DNA of 64,000 nucleotides, from positions 115,924 through 179,923 of the forward strand of contig NZ_JADPJL010000035.1 of NCBI RefSeq assembly GCF_023073415.1, given 5' to 3'. Below, piece after piece: positions 43,148-53,002 of the stretch. Made by a program: the position numbers and the translations under genes. The DNA comes from Bradyrhizobium sp. 190. Lineage in GTDB: Bacteria > Pseudomonadota > Alphaproteobacteria > Rhizobiales > Xanthobacteraceae. The notes beneath the pieces were generated by a model that worked only from the letters and a program-made list of their open reading frames with translations, was not told the DNA's origin and ran no database searches. Numbering within the stretch: the stretch's first letter is position 1; each line of letters begins with the position of its first letter.

Positions 43148-44770
43148 GTGCAAAGTCTCGTTGCTTTCCTTAAAGGCCTGGGTGCGGCAAGGCTGATGGC
43201 CATGGTTGCGGTGACGACCGCGCTGATCGGCTTCTTCGCCTTCGTCATCATGCGCGTCACGACGCCGCAGATGACGACGCTGTTCACCGATCTCACCACC
43301 GAAGATTCCTCCAGCATCATCAAGGATCTGGAGCGCCAGGCGATTCCCTTCGAGCTGCGCAACGAAGGCGCGGTCATCATGGTGCCGAAGGACAAGGTCA
43401 CGCGGCTGCGGATGAAGCTCGCCGAAGCCAATCTGCCCAAGGGCGGTGGCGTCGGCTACGAGATTTTCGACAAGTCCGACGCGCTCGGCACCACGAGCTT
43501 CGTCCAGAACATCAACCATCTGCGCGCGCTGGAGGGCGAACTCGCCCGCACCATCCGCGCCATCGACCGCATCCAGGCCGCCCGCGTCCATCTGGTGCTG
43601 CCGGAACGGCCCTTGTTCGCGCGCGAGGCGCCGGAGCCGTCGGCCTCGATCGTGGTGCGGGTGCGCGGCAGTCTCGAACCCCAGCAGATCCGCGCCATCC
43701 GCCATGTCGTCGCCTCCGCCGTCAACGGATTGAAGCCGCAGCGGGTGTCGATCGTCGACGAAGCCGGCCGGCTGCTGGCTGACGGCGCCGGCAAGGAAGC
43801 CGATATCGCCGTCGGTGAAGAGCGCCGGGCGGCGTTCGAGAAGCGCATGCGCAACGAGGTCGAGGCGATCGTCTCCTCGGTGGTCGGCCAGGGCCGCGCC
43901 CGCGTCCAGCTCACCGCCGACTTCGACTACAACAAGGTCACCCAGACCTCGGACAAGTTCGATCCCGAGGGCCGTGTGCTGCGCTCCAGCCAGAGCCGCG
44001 AGGAATCCTCGCTGACCGCCGAGAACAACGGCCAGGTGACGGTCAACAACGAACTGCCCAACAACCAGACCAACACCACCGGGCCTGCGGCCCGCGACCA
44101 GAGCAAGAAGAGCGAAGAAACCAACAATTACGAGATTTCCCGCACCACCAAGACCGAGGTCACCGAGGCCGGACGGGTCAACCGGATCTCGGTCGCGGTG
44201 CTGGTCGACGGCGCCTATACCAAGAACGAAAAAGGCGAAATGGTCTATCAGGACCGCAGCAAGGAACAGCTCGACCGCATCGCCACGCTGGTCCGCTCGG
44301 CGATCGGCTTCGACCAGAAGCGCGGCGACCAGGTCGAGGTCGTCAATCTTCGCTTTGCCGAAGCGCCGACCGTGCCCGCGGTTGTTGAGCCGACCGGCCT
44401 TCTCGGCATGCTGCAGTTCACCAAGGATGACGTCATGTACGTCATCGAACTCGGCGTCATGATGCTGCTCGGCCTCGTGGTGCTGTTCATGGTGATCCGC
44501 CCGCTGGTCAAGCGCATCCTGGCTGCCGAAGTCATTCCCGCGCAGGCCGAACCAGCGCTCGCTTTGACTGACGGCACGCAGGCCGAACTCGGCCCCGGTC
44601 AGGCCCTTATTGCCGGCACCAGCGGCGCCGCCCAATTGATCGACGTCGCCCAGGTCCAGGGCCAGGTCCACGCGCAAGCCGTGCACCGGGTCGGCGAACT
44701 GGCCGAACGCAATCCGAACGAGACCGCTTCCATCGTTCGCCAATGGCTCAGCGAACCCGTCGAGAACTGA
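43148..44770 (+). CDS. fliF: Flagellar MS-ring protein FliF
   Basis: The 540-residue protein has an N-terminal membrane segment (about residues 18-36), the YscJ/FliF periplasmic domain (LERQAIPFELRNEGAVIMV, IQAARVHLVLPERPLFAREA), the FliF C-terminal region (VGQGRARVQLTADFDYNKVT) and a second membrane segment near 440 (VIELGVMMLLGLVVLFMVI), ending in the cytoplasmic FliG-binding tail. The GTG at 43148 is chosen because the purine-rich GGGGGCGG is at proper distance; a TTG at 43145 is adjacent. It forms the MS ring in the inner membrane. fliG starts one base after its stop. Confidence 0.93.
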   Translation: MQSLVAFLKGLGAARLMAMVAVTTALIGFFAFVIMRVTTPQMTTLFTDLTTEDSSSIIKDLERQAIPFELRNEGAVIMVPKDKVTRLRMKLAEANLPKGGGVGYEIFDKSDALGTTSFVQNINHLRALEGELARTIRAIDRIQAARVHLVLPERPLFAREAPEPSASIVVRVRGSLEPQQIRAIRHVVASAVNGLKPQRVSIVDEAGRLLADGAGKEADIAVGEERRAAFEKRMRNEVEAIVSSVVGQGRARVQLTADFDYNKVTQTSDKFDPEGRVLRSSQSREESSLTAENNGQVTVNNELPNNQTNTTGPAARDQSKKSEETNNYEISRTTKTEVTEAGRVNRISVAVLVDGAYTKNEKGEMVYQDRSKEQLDRIATLVRSAIGFDQKRGDQVEVVNLRFAEAPTVPAVVEPTGLLGMLQFTKDDVMYVIELGVMMLLGLVVLFMVIRPLVKRILAAEVIPAQAEPALALTDGTQAELGPGQALIAGTSGAAQLIDVAQVQGQVHAQAVHRVGELAERNPNETASIVRQWLSEPVEN

Positions 44771-44771
44771 C

Positions 44772-45857
44772 ATGGCCGCCGTACCGCAAACCTCAAACGC
44801 CAACGACATCACCACCGTCATCTCGGCGCTGGCGAGCCGTCAGGCGAGCCGGCCCAAGGGCAAACCGCTGAGCGGCCCGAAGCGCGCCGCCATCCTGATG
44901 CTGGCGCTCGGCGAACAATATGGCGGCAAGGTGTGGGGACTGCTCGATGACGACGAGGTACGCGAACTGTCGATTCATATGTCGACGCTCGGCACCGTCG
45001 AGGCCGACATCGTGGAAGACCTGTTGCTCGAATTCGTTTCGCGGATGTCGGCGTCTGGCGCCCTGATGGGCACCTTCGACGCCACCGAACGGCTGTTGCA
45101 GCAATATCTGCCGTCCGAGCGCGTCACCGGCATCATGGACGAAATTCGCGGCCCCGCCGGCCGCAACATGTGGGAGAAACTCTCCAACGTCCAGGAAGAG
45201 GTGCTCGCCAACTATCTCAAGAACGAATACCCGCAGACCATTGCAGTGGTGCTGTCGAAACTGAAGCCGGAGCACGCCGCACGCGTGCTGGCGATCCTGC
45301 CCGAGGATCTCGCCCTCGACGTGGTCGGCCGCATGCTGAAGATGGAAGCGGTGCAGAAAGAAGTCATCGAGCGCGTCGAGCAGACACTGCGCACCGAATT
45401 CATGTCCAACCTGTCGCAGACCCGCCGCCGCGACGCCCACGAGGTGATGGCCGAAATCTTCAACAATTTCGATCGCCAGACCGAGACCCGCTTCATCACC
45501 TCACTGGAAGAGGAAAACCGCGAATCCGCCGAGCGCATCAAGGCGCTGATGTTCACCTTCGACGACCTGATCAAGCTCGACTCCGCCTCGGCCCAGACGC
45601 TGATGCGCAATGTCGACAAGGACAAGCTCGGCATCGCGCTGAAGAGCGCCAATGAGGAGGTGCGTGCCTTCTTCCTCGGCAACATGTCCTCGCGCGCCGG
45701 CAAGATGCTGATGGACGACATGGCCGCGATGGGACCGGTGCGGCTGCGCGATGTCGACGAGGCGCAGGCGCTGCTCGTCAACCTTGCCAAGGACATGGCC
45801 GCCAGGGGCGAAATCACGCTGACCAAGAACCGCGCCGACGACGAGCTGGTGTACTGA
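44772..45857 (+). CDS. fliG: Flagellar motor switch protein FliG
   Basis: The 361-residue protein has the three-domain FliG plan: N-terminal GPKRAAILMLALGEQYGGKV, the middle domain with LKNEYPQTIAVVLSKLKPEH and AARVLAILPEDLALDVVGRM, and the C-terminal torque domain (MFTFDDLIKLDSASAQTLMR). It binds FliF, FliM and the stator at the base of the motor. Its stop overlaps the fliH start by one base. It is slightly longer than E. coli FliG (331), as in other alphaproteobacteria. Confidence 0.93.
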   Translation: MAAVPQTSNANDITTVISALASRQASRPKGKPLSGPKRAAILMLALGEQYGGKVWGLLDDDEVRELSIHMSTLGTVEADIVEDLLLEFVSRMSASGALMGTFDATERLLQQYLPSERVTGIMDEIRGPAGRNMWEKLSNVQEEVLANYLKNEYPQTIAVVLSKLKPEHAARVLAILPEDLALDVVGRMLKMEAVQKEVIERVEQTLRTEFMSNLSQTRRRDAHEVMAEIFNNFDRQTETRFITSLEEENRESAERIKALMFTFDDLIKLDSASAQTLMRNVDKDKLGIALKSANEEVRAFFLGNMSSRAGKMLMDDMAAMGPVRLRDVDEAQALLVNLAKDMAARGEITLTKNRADDELVY

Positions 45858-46483
45858 TGGCCGCGCCCGCAAAATTCCTGTTCGACACGGACTTCGCAGC
45901 GCCGGACAAGACGCGCGAGCGTGCGGCAACGGCCGCCGAGATCGCGCAGAAGATCGCGGAGGCCGAGGCGCGTGCCTACCGCGCCGGCTACGAGACGGCC
46001 CTGCACGAGGCCAGGGTGGAGAGTGACCGCCGCTCGGCGCTGGCGCTGGAAGAGATCGGCATCACCATCCGCGGCATCGCCACGCGTTTCTCCGGCATCG
46101 AGGCCAGGATGGAAACCGAGGCGGTCGAAGTCGCGGTTGCAGTCGCGCGCAAGCTGTGCAGCGAACTGATCGTCCGCGAACCGCTCGGCGAGATCATGGC
46201 GCTGGTCAGCGACTGCTTCTCGCATCTGGTCGCAACGCCGCATCTCGTCGTCCGCATCAACGACCAGCTCTACGAGGCCGCCCGCGAGAAGATTGAACGG
46301 CAGGCAGCCCAAAGCGGCTTCGAGGGCCGGCTGGTGATTCTGGCCGAGCCGGGCATCGCCACCGGCGACTGCCGGATCGAATGGGCCGACGGCGGCGTGG
46401 TGCTGGAACGCGCCGCCATCGAAGTGAAGATCAGCGAACTCGTCGGGCGCTATCTGGCGTCCCGCGATCAGGCCGGAACGTAA
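45857..46483 (+). CDS. fliH: Flagellar assembly protein FliH
   Basis: The 208-residue protein is a FliH/HrpE-type regulator of the flagellar export ATPase. Its N-terminus is rich in Ala, Glu and Arg (AAEIAQKIAEAEARAYRAGY) and likely forms the coiled coil, and the C-terminal half (VAVAVARKLCSELIVREPLG, RLVILAEPGIATGDCRIEWA) is the family's conserved domain. Position between fliG and fliN is the usual one. FliH tethers FliI to the export gate; fliI itself is not in the window. Confidence 0.85.
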   Translation: MAAPAKFLFDTDFAAPDKTRERAATAAEIAQKIAEAEARAYRAGYETALHEARVESDRRSALALEEIGITIRGIATRFSGIEARMETEAVEVAVAVARKLCSELIVREPLGEIMALVSDCFSHLVATPHLVVRINDQLYEAAREKIERQAAQSGFEGRLVILAEPGIATGDCRIEWADGGVVLERAAIEVKISELVGRYLASRDQAGT

Positions 46484-46502
46484 AGGCCATGAGGACTGAA
46501 CC

Positions 46503-46853
46503 ATGAGTGACACCGACGCACAGGTACCGCTACCCGATCTCAACGCCGCGGACGCCCCGCCGATCGACGATCTGGCCTACAACGAGGACGAACAGGCCTC
46601 GCGCATCGCGGCCGACCTCGAGGCCGTGTTCGACGTACCGGTGCAGGTCTCGGCCGTGCTCGGCCGCTCCAAGATGGACGTCGGCGAATTGTTGAAGCTC
46701 GGACCCGGCACCGTGCTCGAACTGGACCGTCGCGTCGGCGAGGCCATCGACATCTACGTCAACAACCGCCTGGTGGCGCGTGGCGAGGTCGTGCTGGTGG
46801 AAGACAAGCTCGGTGTGACCATGACGGAAATCATCAAAGCGGAACGCAGTTAA
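46503..46853 (+). CDS. fliN: Flagellar motor switch protein FliN
   Basis: The 116-residue protein ends in a SpoA/FliN domain: VFDVPVQVSAVLGRSKMDVG, LLKLGPGTVLELDRRVGEA and VNNRLVARGEVVLVEDKLGV. FliN forms the C-ring with FliM and FliG. The N-terminal 35 residues are acidic and poorly conserved. fliM is absent from this block and must be elsewhere in the genome. flbD begins 55 bases downstream. Confidence 0.93.
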   Translation: MSDTDAQVPLPDLNAADAPPIDDLAYNEDEQASRIAADLEAVFDVPVQVSAVLGRSKMDVGELLKLGPGTVLELDRRVGEAIDIYVNNRLVARGEVVLVEDKLGVTMTEIIKAERS

Positions 46854-46908
46854 CAATTTTGGCGACACGCGCCGCGAACGGCGCGAACAGACGGACAGGA
46901 GATAAAAA

Positions 46909-48288
<1,380 letters not shown>

Positions 48289-48306
48289 AGCCTCACGCCC
48301 CGCCTC

Positions 48307-48392
48307 CGTCATTGCGAGGAGCGAAAGCGACGAAGCAATCCATCTATCGGTTATGCCGAGGGATGGATTGCTTCGCTACGCTCGCAATGACG
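48307..48392. repeat. Dispersed palindromic repeat (GTCATTGCGAGG family), copy 1
   Basis: Imperfect inverted arms (CGTCATTGCGAGGAGCGAAA and, at the other end, CTACGCTCGCAATGACG) flank GAAGCAATCCAT and its complement ATGGATTGCTTC. A second copy is at 61744-61828. Such elements are scattered between genes in Bradyrhizobium and relatives. This one also supplies the stop codon of the small minus-strand gene at 48376. Confidence 0.88.
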
Positions 48393-48555
48393 TGGAAAGA
48401 GCGGAATAGCTCGGCGCATCCGGCTTGCGGAAAATGTGAATGGGATCGCCGGGCTGCAGGTCACGCCCGGTGAAAACCGCATAGGCATACAGCGCGAGAT
48501 AGGCGATCGCGAGCGCGCCGACGCCGTAAAATACCCAGGTTGCGAGACGCTTCAT
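48376..48555 (-). CDS. Small membrane protein (59 residues), unknown function
   Basis: Reading from an ATG at 48555, the frame gives MKRLATWVFYGVGALAIAYL followed by ALYAYAVFTGRDLQPGDPIH and IFRKPDAPSYSAL. One strong membrane segment (about residues 8-27) has a positive N-terminus, and the short soluble tail has a Pro-Gly-Asp motif. The last residues and the TAG lie inside the dispersed repeat at 48307-48392. No strong ribosome site is visible. The coding look of the first 50 residues and the clean membrane segment support a real gene, but it is not in a family I can name. Confidence 0.55.
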   Translation of the reverse strand: MKRLATWVFYGVGALAIAYLALYAYAVFTGRDLQPGDPIHIFRKPDAPSYSALSTSLRA

Positions 48556-48616
48556 TTGCCGGGTTTAGATCGGATGCGGCAAAAAAGCCAGCCCAGTACC
48601 CCCCGGCGTACCTCCG

Positions 48617-49200
48617 TCAGAACTTCCGTGCGGACTTCCGCGTCGGCACGCTGACCTCGGCAAGCTTCGCCGCATCCTCGTCCTGATCGATGGCGACATA
48701 GCGCCCCTGCCATAGGCCAGCGCCGCGGTGCGTGCTGACACCGCAACATCCAGAACGCGGCCGATGACGATCGCATGCGAATGCCGCTCGACGATGTCCT
48801 CGACCTCGCAGTCGATCGCCGCCAGCGCGCCGACCAGCAACGGCACGCTGGAGGCGCGCGTCGTCCATCTGGCGCCGGCAAAGCGATCGGCGCCCTTCAG
48901 GCCGCCCTTGCCGGTAAACCGCTCGGCGATGTCGATCTGGTCCGACGTCAAAATGTTGACGCCGAAGAAGCCGTAGCGCTTTACGAGTGGCCAGGAGGAC
49001 GATTCCCGATTGATACTGACGATCAATGCCGGCGGATCGACCGACAAGGATGACACCGACGTCACTGTCATCCCCAAGATGTCCCTGCCCCTTCCTGCGG
49101 TGATGACGCTGACGCCACCCGTCAATTGGCGCATGGCCTTTCGAAAATCGCCGGAGGTAACATCGGTTTCGATCGACACGGAGCGAACAATGGAGTTCAT
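48617..49200 (-). pseudogene. Flavin reductase domain protein, interrupted by a one-base frameshift
   Basis: From the ATG at 49200 the protein reads FRKAMRQLTGGVSVITAG, VSSLSVDPPALIVSINRES and FGVNILTSDQIDIAERF, a normal HpaC/SsuE-like flavin reductase that supplies reduced FMN. After AALAY, near 48710-48716, homology continues in another frame (WQGRYVAIDQDEDAAKLAEV) to a stop at 48617. The length of 584 bases is one short of 195 codons, so one base is missing. It lies next to ssuBCD and is the likely FMN reductase for SsuD. A sequencing error is possible and would make the gene intact. Confidence 0.8.
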
Positions 49201-49207
49201 GGGCGCC

Positions 49208-50053
49208 TCACAGGTCGGAAGTATCTTCCGTGCCTTCCAGAAGATTTTTCAGGATCGCGCCTTCCAGCACAGCGAGCTCAGCCGAACCGCGCTGGCGCGG
49301 ACGGGGAACATCGACGCTGAAATCCTCGGCGATGCGACCGTCCTCGATGACAAGCACGCGATCGGCCAGGGCCACGGCCTCGGCGACGTCATGCGTCACC
49401 AGGATCGCGGTAAAGCCCTGATCGTGCCAGACCCGCTCGAGCAGCCGCTGCATCGAAATGCGCGTTAAGGCATCGAGCGCGCCAAGCGGCTCGTCGAAGG
49501 CGAGAACGCGCGGTTGGCTAACCAACGCCCGTGCCAGCGCCACGCGCTGCTTCTGTCCGCCTGACAGGACCGCCGGCCACTGCGACCGCTTGTCGGCGAG
49601 ACCGACCTCGACCAGTGCGCTCTCGGCGCGGGCCTGCGCGTCCGCCGAGGTCCGCTCACGTCCGAGACCGACTTCGACGTTCGACAGCACCCGTGCCCAC
49701 GGCAACAGCCGCGGCTCCTGGAACATGACCCGGACGTCTTCTGGTCGCGCGTCTTCGCCAAGGCTGATCGTGCCGGCGGTAATAGTCTCCAGGCCGGCGA
49801 TCAGCCGCAGCAACGTGCTCTTGCCGCAGCCGCTGCGGCCGACGATCGCAACCGACTGGCCGGCGGGGATATGCAGATCGATGCCGCGCAGCACCTCATT
49901 GTCGCCGAAGGATTTGCGCAATCCCCGGAGGGTCAGCGAAAGCCCGCGGGCCTGCGCTTCCGAACCGCGCCGAAGCAACCGCGCCTGTTCGACGAAGTCG
50001 GCGCGATCGACCGGCTCTGCGCCGGGAGAAAGAAAACGAAGGGCTTCTTGCAT
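49208..50053 (-). CDS. ssuB: Aliphatic sulfonate ABC transporter ATP-binding protein SsuB
   Basis: The 281-residue ATPase has Walker A GRSGCGKST, Q-loop MFQEPRLLPWARVLSNVEV, signature LSGGQKQRVALARALV, Walker B LAFDEPLGALDAL and switch VTHDVAEAV. The MFQEPRLLPW pattern is typical of SsuB/TauB. It has a roughly 35-residue N-terminal extension before the ATPase domain. It lies 7 bases before ssuC in transcription order and 7 bases from the flavin reductase gene, so all belong to one operon. Confidence 0.92.
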   Translation of the reverse strand: MQEALRFLSPGAEPVDRADFVEQARLLRRGSEAQARGLSLTLRGLRKSFGDNEVLRGIDLHIPAGQSVAIVGRSGCGKSTLLRLIAGLETITAGTISLGEDARPEDVRVMFQEPRLLPWARVLSNVEVGLGRERTSADAQARAESALVEVGLADKRSQWPAVLSGGQKQRVALARALVSQPRVLAFDEPLGALDALTRISMQRLLERVWHDQGFTAILVTHDVAEAVALADRVLVIEDGRIAEDFSVDVPRPRQRGSAELAVLEGAILKNLLEGTEDTSDL

Positions 50054-50060
50054 ATTATCC

Positions 50061-50867
50061 TCAATGTTTCTGGAAGGCCGGATGCCAGGACAGCGTCAGC
50101 CGCTCCAGCGTACGCGAGGCACTGTCGGCGAGCTTGCCGAGCAAGGCATAGATCAGGATCGACAGCACCACGACATCGATCAGCATGAATTCGCGCGCCT
50201 GCATCGCCATGTAGCCGAGGCCCGATGATGCGGCGATGGTTTCGGCCACGATCAGCGTCAACCACATGATGCCGAGCGCGAACCGTACGCCGACGAAGAT
50301 CGACGGCAAGGCACCCGGGAAGATCACCCGGCGGAACAACTCGCCATCGGTCATGCCGTAGATCCGTCCCATCTCGATCAATTGCGGATCGACGGTGCGG
50401 ATGCCGTGCAGCGTGTTCAGATAGATCGGGAAGAACACGCCAAGTGCGACCAGGAACAGCTTTGCCGATTCATCGATCCCGAACCACAGGATGACCAGCG
50501 GGATCAACGCCAGATGCGGGATGTTGCGCACCATCTGCAGCGTCGTATCGGTCAGCTTGCTGGAGGTCGGCGACAGACCGTTGGCAAGGCCGAGCATGAA
50601 GCCGATGCTGCCGCCGATCAAGAATCCGATGCTGGCGCGCCAGAAGCTGACCCAGATGTTGCGGGCGAGTTCGCCTGAGAGCAGGAGCTTCCATCCCGCC
50701 AGCGCGACGTCGCTCGGCGCCGGCAGCACGCGTGCGGACACGAAGCCGGTGACGCAGGCAAGCTGCCATATCAGGATGATCGCGAGCGGCACGATCCACG
50801 GGATCAGGCCGTCGATCCGCGGCAATTTGGGTGCGCCAACGCGCGGAAGACTGTCGATGAGACTCAT
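50061..50867 (-). CDS. ssuC: Aliphatic sulfonate ABC transporter permease SsuC
   Basis: The 268-residue membrane protein has the SsuC/TauC-type permease motif: LFLVALGVFFPIYLNTLHGI, MGRIYGMTDGELFRRVIFPG and IFVGVRFALGIMWLTLIVAE. About six membrane segments are present. Its start overlaps ssuD by four bases. It transports alkanesulfonates into the cytoplasm with SsuA and SsuB. Confidence 0.92.
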   Translation of the reverse strand: MSLIDSLPRVGAPKLPRIDGLIPWIVPLAIILIWQLACVTGFVSARVLPAPSDVALAGWKLLLSGELARNIWVSFWRASIGFLIGGSIGFMLGLANGLSPTSSKLTDTTLQMVRNIPHLALIPLVILWFGIDESAKLFLVALGVFFPIYLNTLHGIRTVDPQLIEMGRIYGMTDGELFRRVIFPGALPSIFVGVRFALGIMWLTLIVAETIAASSGLGYMAMQAREFMLIDVVVLSILIYALLGKLADSASRTLERLTLSWHPAFQKH

Positions 50868-52030
50868 GATTGCGATGCCTGTTTCTGCGGGCGGTATTCG
50901 TTGCCGATGGTTTCGCCGAACGGCCCGGTGTTGAGGCGGATCGGCGTGACGTTGCTTGGCTGTGCGAGCGACAGCAGCGGGAACACCAGTTCGGCGAAGC
51001 GATAGGCTTCCTCCAGATGCGGGTAACCCGACATGATGAAGGTATCGATGCCGATATCCTGATATTCCCTGATCCGAGCCGCGACCGTCTCGGGATCGCC
51101 AACCAACGCAGTGCCCGCACCGCCGCGCACCAGGCCGACGCCGGCCCAGAGATTGCGACTGATCTCGAGCTTGTCACGGCGGCCGCCGTGAAGCTGGGCC
51201 ATGCGCTGCTGGCCGACCGAATCCATCCGCGAGAAGATCTTTTGCGCGGAAGCGACGGTTTCGTCGGTCACGTGCTGGATCAGTTCATCAGCGGCCTTCC
51301 AGGCTTCGGCATTGGTTTCGCGCACGATCACATGGAGGCGAATGCCGAAGGAAAGCTTTCGTCCACGTGCGGCTGCAGCGGCCTTCACGCGATTGACCTT
51401 TTCGGCGACCTGCGCCGGCGGCTCGCCCCAGGTCAGGTATTTGTCGACGGTATCGACGGCAACGTCGATGCCAGCATCCGATGATCCGCCGAAATAGAGC
51501 GGCGGCCGTGGTGACTGCACCGGCTGGAACAGCAACCTGCCGTCCTCGATGCGGATATGCTTGCCCTCGACATTGACGGTCTTGCCCGCCAAAAGGTCGC
51601 TATAGACGTTGAGGAACTCGCGGGTCACCTCGTAGCGCTCGTCATGCGAAAGGAAGACGCCGTCGCCCTTGTTCTCGCTCGGGTCGCCGCCGGTCACGAC
51701 ATTGATCAGCAACCGTCCATTCGACACCCGGTCGAGCGTCGCGGTCATGCGGGCTGCGACACTTGGCGATTGCAGACCGGGCCTGACAGCCACGAGATAG
51801 CGCAGCCGCTCGGTCCATGGCGCCACGGCCGAGGCTGTCACCCATGAATCCTCGCAGCTTCGCCCGGTCGGCAGCAGCACGCCGAAATAGCCGAGTTGGT
51901 CCGCGGCCTGCGCGATCTGGCGCAGGTAATTGAAGTTCACCTCGCGGCCGCCGGTGGTGGTGCCGAGATAACGGCCGTCACCATGCGTCGGCAGGAACCA
52001 GAGAATATTGGCGTTGGGTTGCGTGCTCAC
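50864..52030 (-). CDS. ssuD: FMNH2-dependent alkanesulfonate monooxygenase SsuD
   Basis: The 388-residue protein of the luciferase-like family begins NILWFLPTHGDGRYLGT and contains the conserved cysteine in LLPTGRSCEDSWV, GRLLINVVTGGDPSENKGDG and the mobile-loop arginine in LVRGGAGTALVGDP. It uses FMNH2 and O2 to cleave sulfonates to sulfite and an aldehyde, for sulfur supply. Its start overlaps the ssuA stop by four bases, and its stop overlaps ssuC, so translation is tightly coupled. The frameshifted flavin reductase at 48617 would normally provide FMNH2. Confidence 0.93.
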   Translation of the reverse strand: MSTQPNANILWFLPTHGDGRYLGTTTGGREVNFNYLRQIAQAADQLGYFGVLLPTGRSCEDSWVTASAVAPWTERLRYLVAVRPGLQSPSVAARMTATLDRVSNGRLLINVVTGGDPSENKGDGVFLSHDERYEVTREFLNVYSDLLAGKTVNVEGKHIRIEDGRLLFQPVQSPRPPLYFGGSSDAGIDVAVDTVDKYLTWGEPPAQVAEKVNRVKAAAAARGRKLSFGIRLHVIVRETNAEAWKAADELIQHVTDETVASAQKIFSRMDSVGQQRMAQLHGGRRDKLEISRNLWAGVGLVRGGAGTALVGDPETVAARIREYQDIGIDTFIMSGYPHLEEAYRFAELVFPLLSLAQPSNVTPIRLNTGPFGETIGNEYRPQKQASQS

Positions 52031-52980
52031 GATCCGGACCTCCGGGCCACGTCAGAAATCTTGATTTGCTTCGGGATTAGTCCGAGCGAGAAGAACGTAT
52101 CCGCGACCTGTTGCTGGTCGGCGATCACGCTCTCGGTGATCGGCTTGATTCCGCAGGACTGCCGCTTGAGCGCGACTTCGACGACCGGGACGGAAAGCCC
52201 GATCGCAGGCGCGAGTTGCTCGGCGACCGCATGGATGTCGCCCTTGGCCCAGTCGTCGACCTCACTAAGTTGCGTCAGCACGAGATCGACGATCTTCGGG
52301 TCGGCCTCCAGGAACTTCTTGGACGAGAAGTAGAACTGGTAGTTCGCGACAATGCCGGTGCCGTCGGCGAGCGTACGCGCGCCGGTGGCGGCCTCGGCGG
52401 CGGCCTGGAACGGATCCCAGATCACCCAGGCATCGACCGCGCCGCGCTCGAACGCTGCGCGGGCATCGGCCGGCGCCAGAAACACCGGCTCGATCTCGGA
52501 ATATTTGACGCCGGCTTTCTCCAGTGCCTTCACCAGCAGATAGTGAACGTTGGAGCCCTTGTTCAGCGCGACCTTTTTGCCTTTGAGGTCCGCGACCGAA
52601 GCCAGCTTGCTGTCCTTCGGCACCAGGATCGCCTCGCCCTTCGGCGCCGGCGGCTCATAGGCGACGTACTGGATCGGCGCGCCCGCGGCCTGCGCGAAGA
52701 TCGGCGGCGCTTCGCCGGTGTTGCCGAAATCGATCGCGCCGACATTGAGCGCTTCGAGCAGCGGCGGGCCGGATGGAAACTCCGTCCACACCACCTTGTA
52801 GCCGGCGGCCTTCAGCTTCTCTTCCAGAGTGCCCTTGCTCTTGAGCAGCACCAGCTTGCCGTATTTCTGGAAGCCGATGCGGACCACCTTGTCCTGGCCG
52901 TAGGAAGCGCCGACGGTCGCCGCGACCATGCTGACCGACAGCACGGCGCTGGCGATCCAGCGTTGAATCAAACGCGTCAT
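52027..52980 (-). CDS. ssuA: Aliphatic sulfonate-binding protein (SsuA type)
   Basis: The 317-residue protein has a Sec signal peptide (SAVLSVSMVAATVGASYG) and then VVRIGFQKYGKLVLLKSKGT, WTEFPSGPPLLEALNVGAID, GEAPPIFAQAAGAPIQYVAY, typical of SsuA. It binds sulfonates in the periplasm. The gene overlaps ssuD by four bases. It is one of three SsuA-like genes here, the second being immediately upstream (53003) and the third divergent (54428). Confidence 0.9.
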   Translation of the reverse strand: MTRLIQRWIASAVLSVSMVAATVGASYGQDKVVRIGFQKYGKLVLLKSKGTLEEKLKAAGYKVVWTEFPSGPPLLEALNVGAIDFGNTGEAPPIFAQAAGAPIQYVAYEPPAPKGEAILVPKDSKLASVADLKGKKVALNKGSNVHYLLVKALEKAGVKYSEIEPVFLAPADARAAFERGAVDAWVIWDPFQAAAEAATGARTLADGTGIVANYQFYFSSKKFLEADPKIVDLVLTQLSEVDDWAKGDIHAVAEQLAPAIGLSVPVVEVALKRQSCGIKPITESVIADQQQVADTFFSLGLIPKQIKISDVARRSGS

Positions 52981-53002
52981 GAGTTACGTCCTTTGTTGGA
53001 AT

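Noticed and set aside
43064..44821. Long open frame (585 codons) antisense to fliF
   Set aside because: It mirrors the codon bias of fliF on the other strand, has no domain and no ribosome site; fliF is certain.
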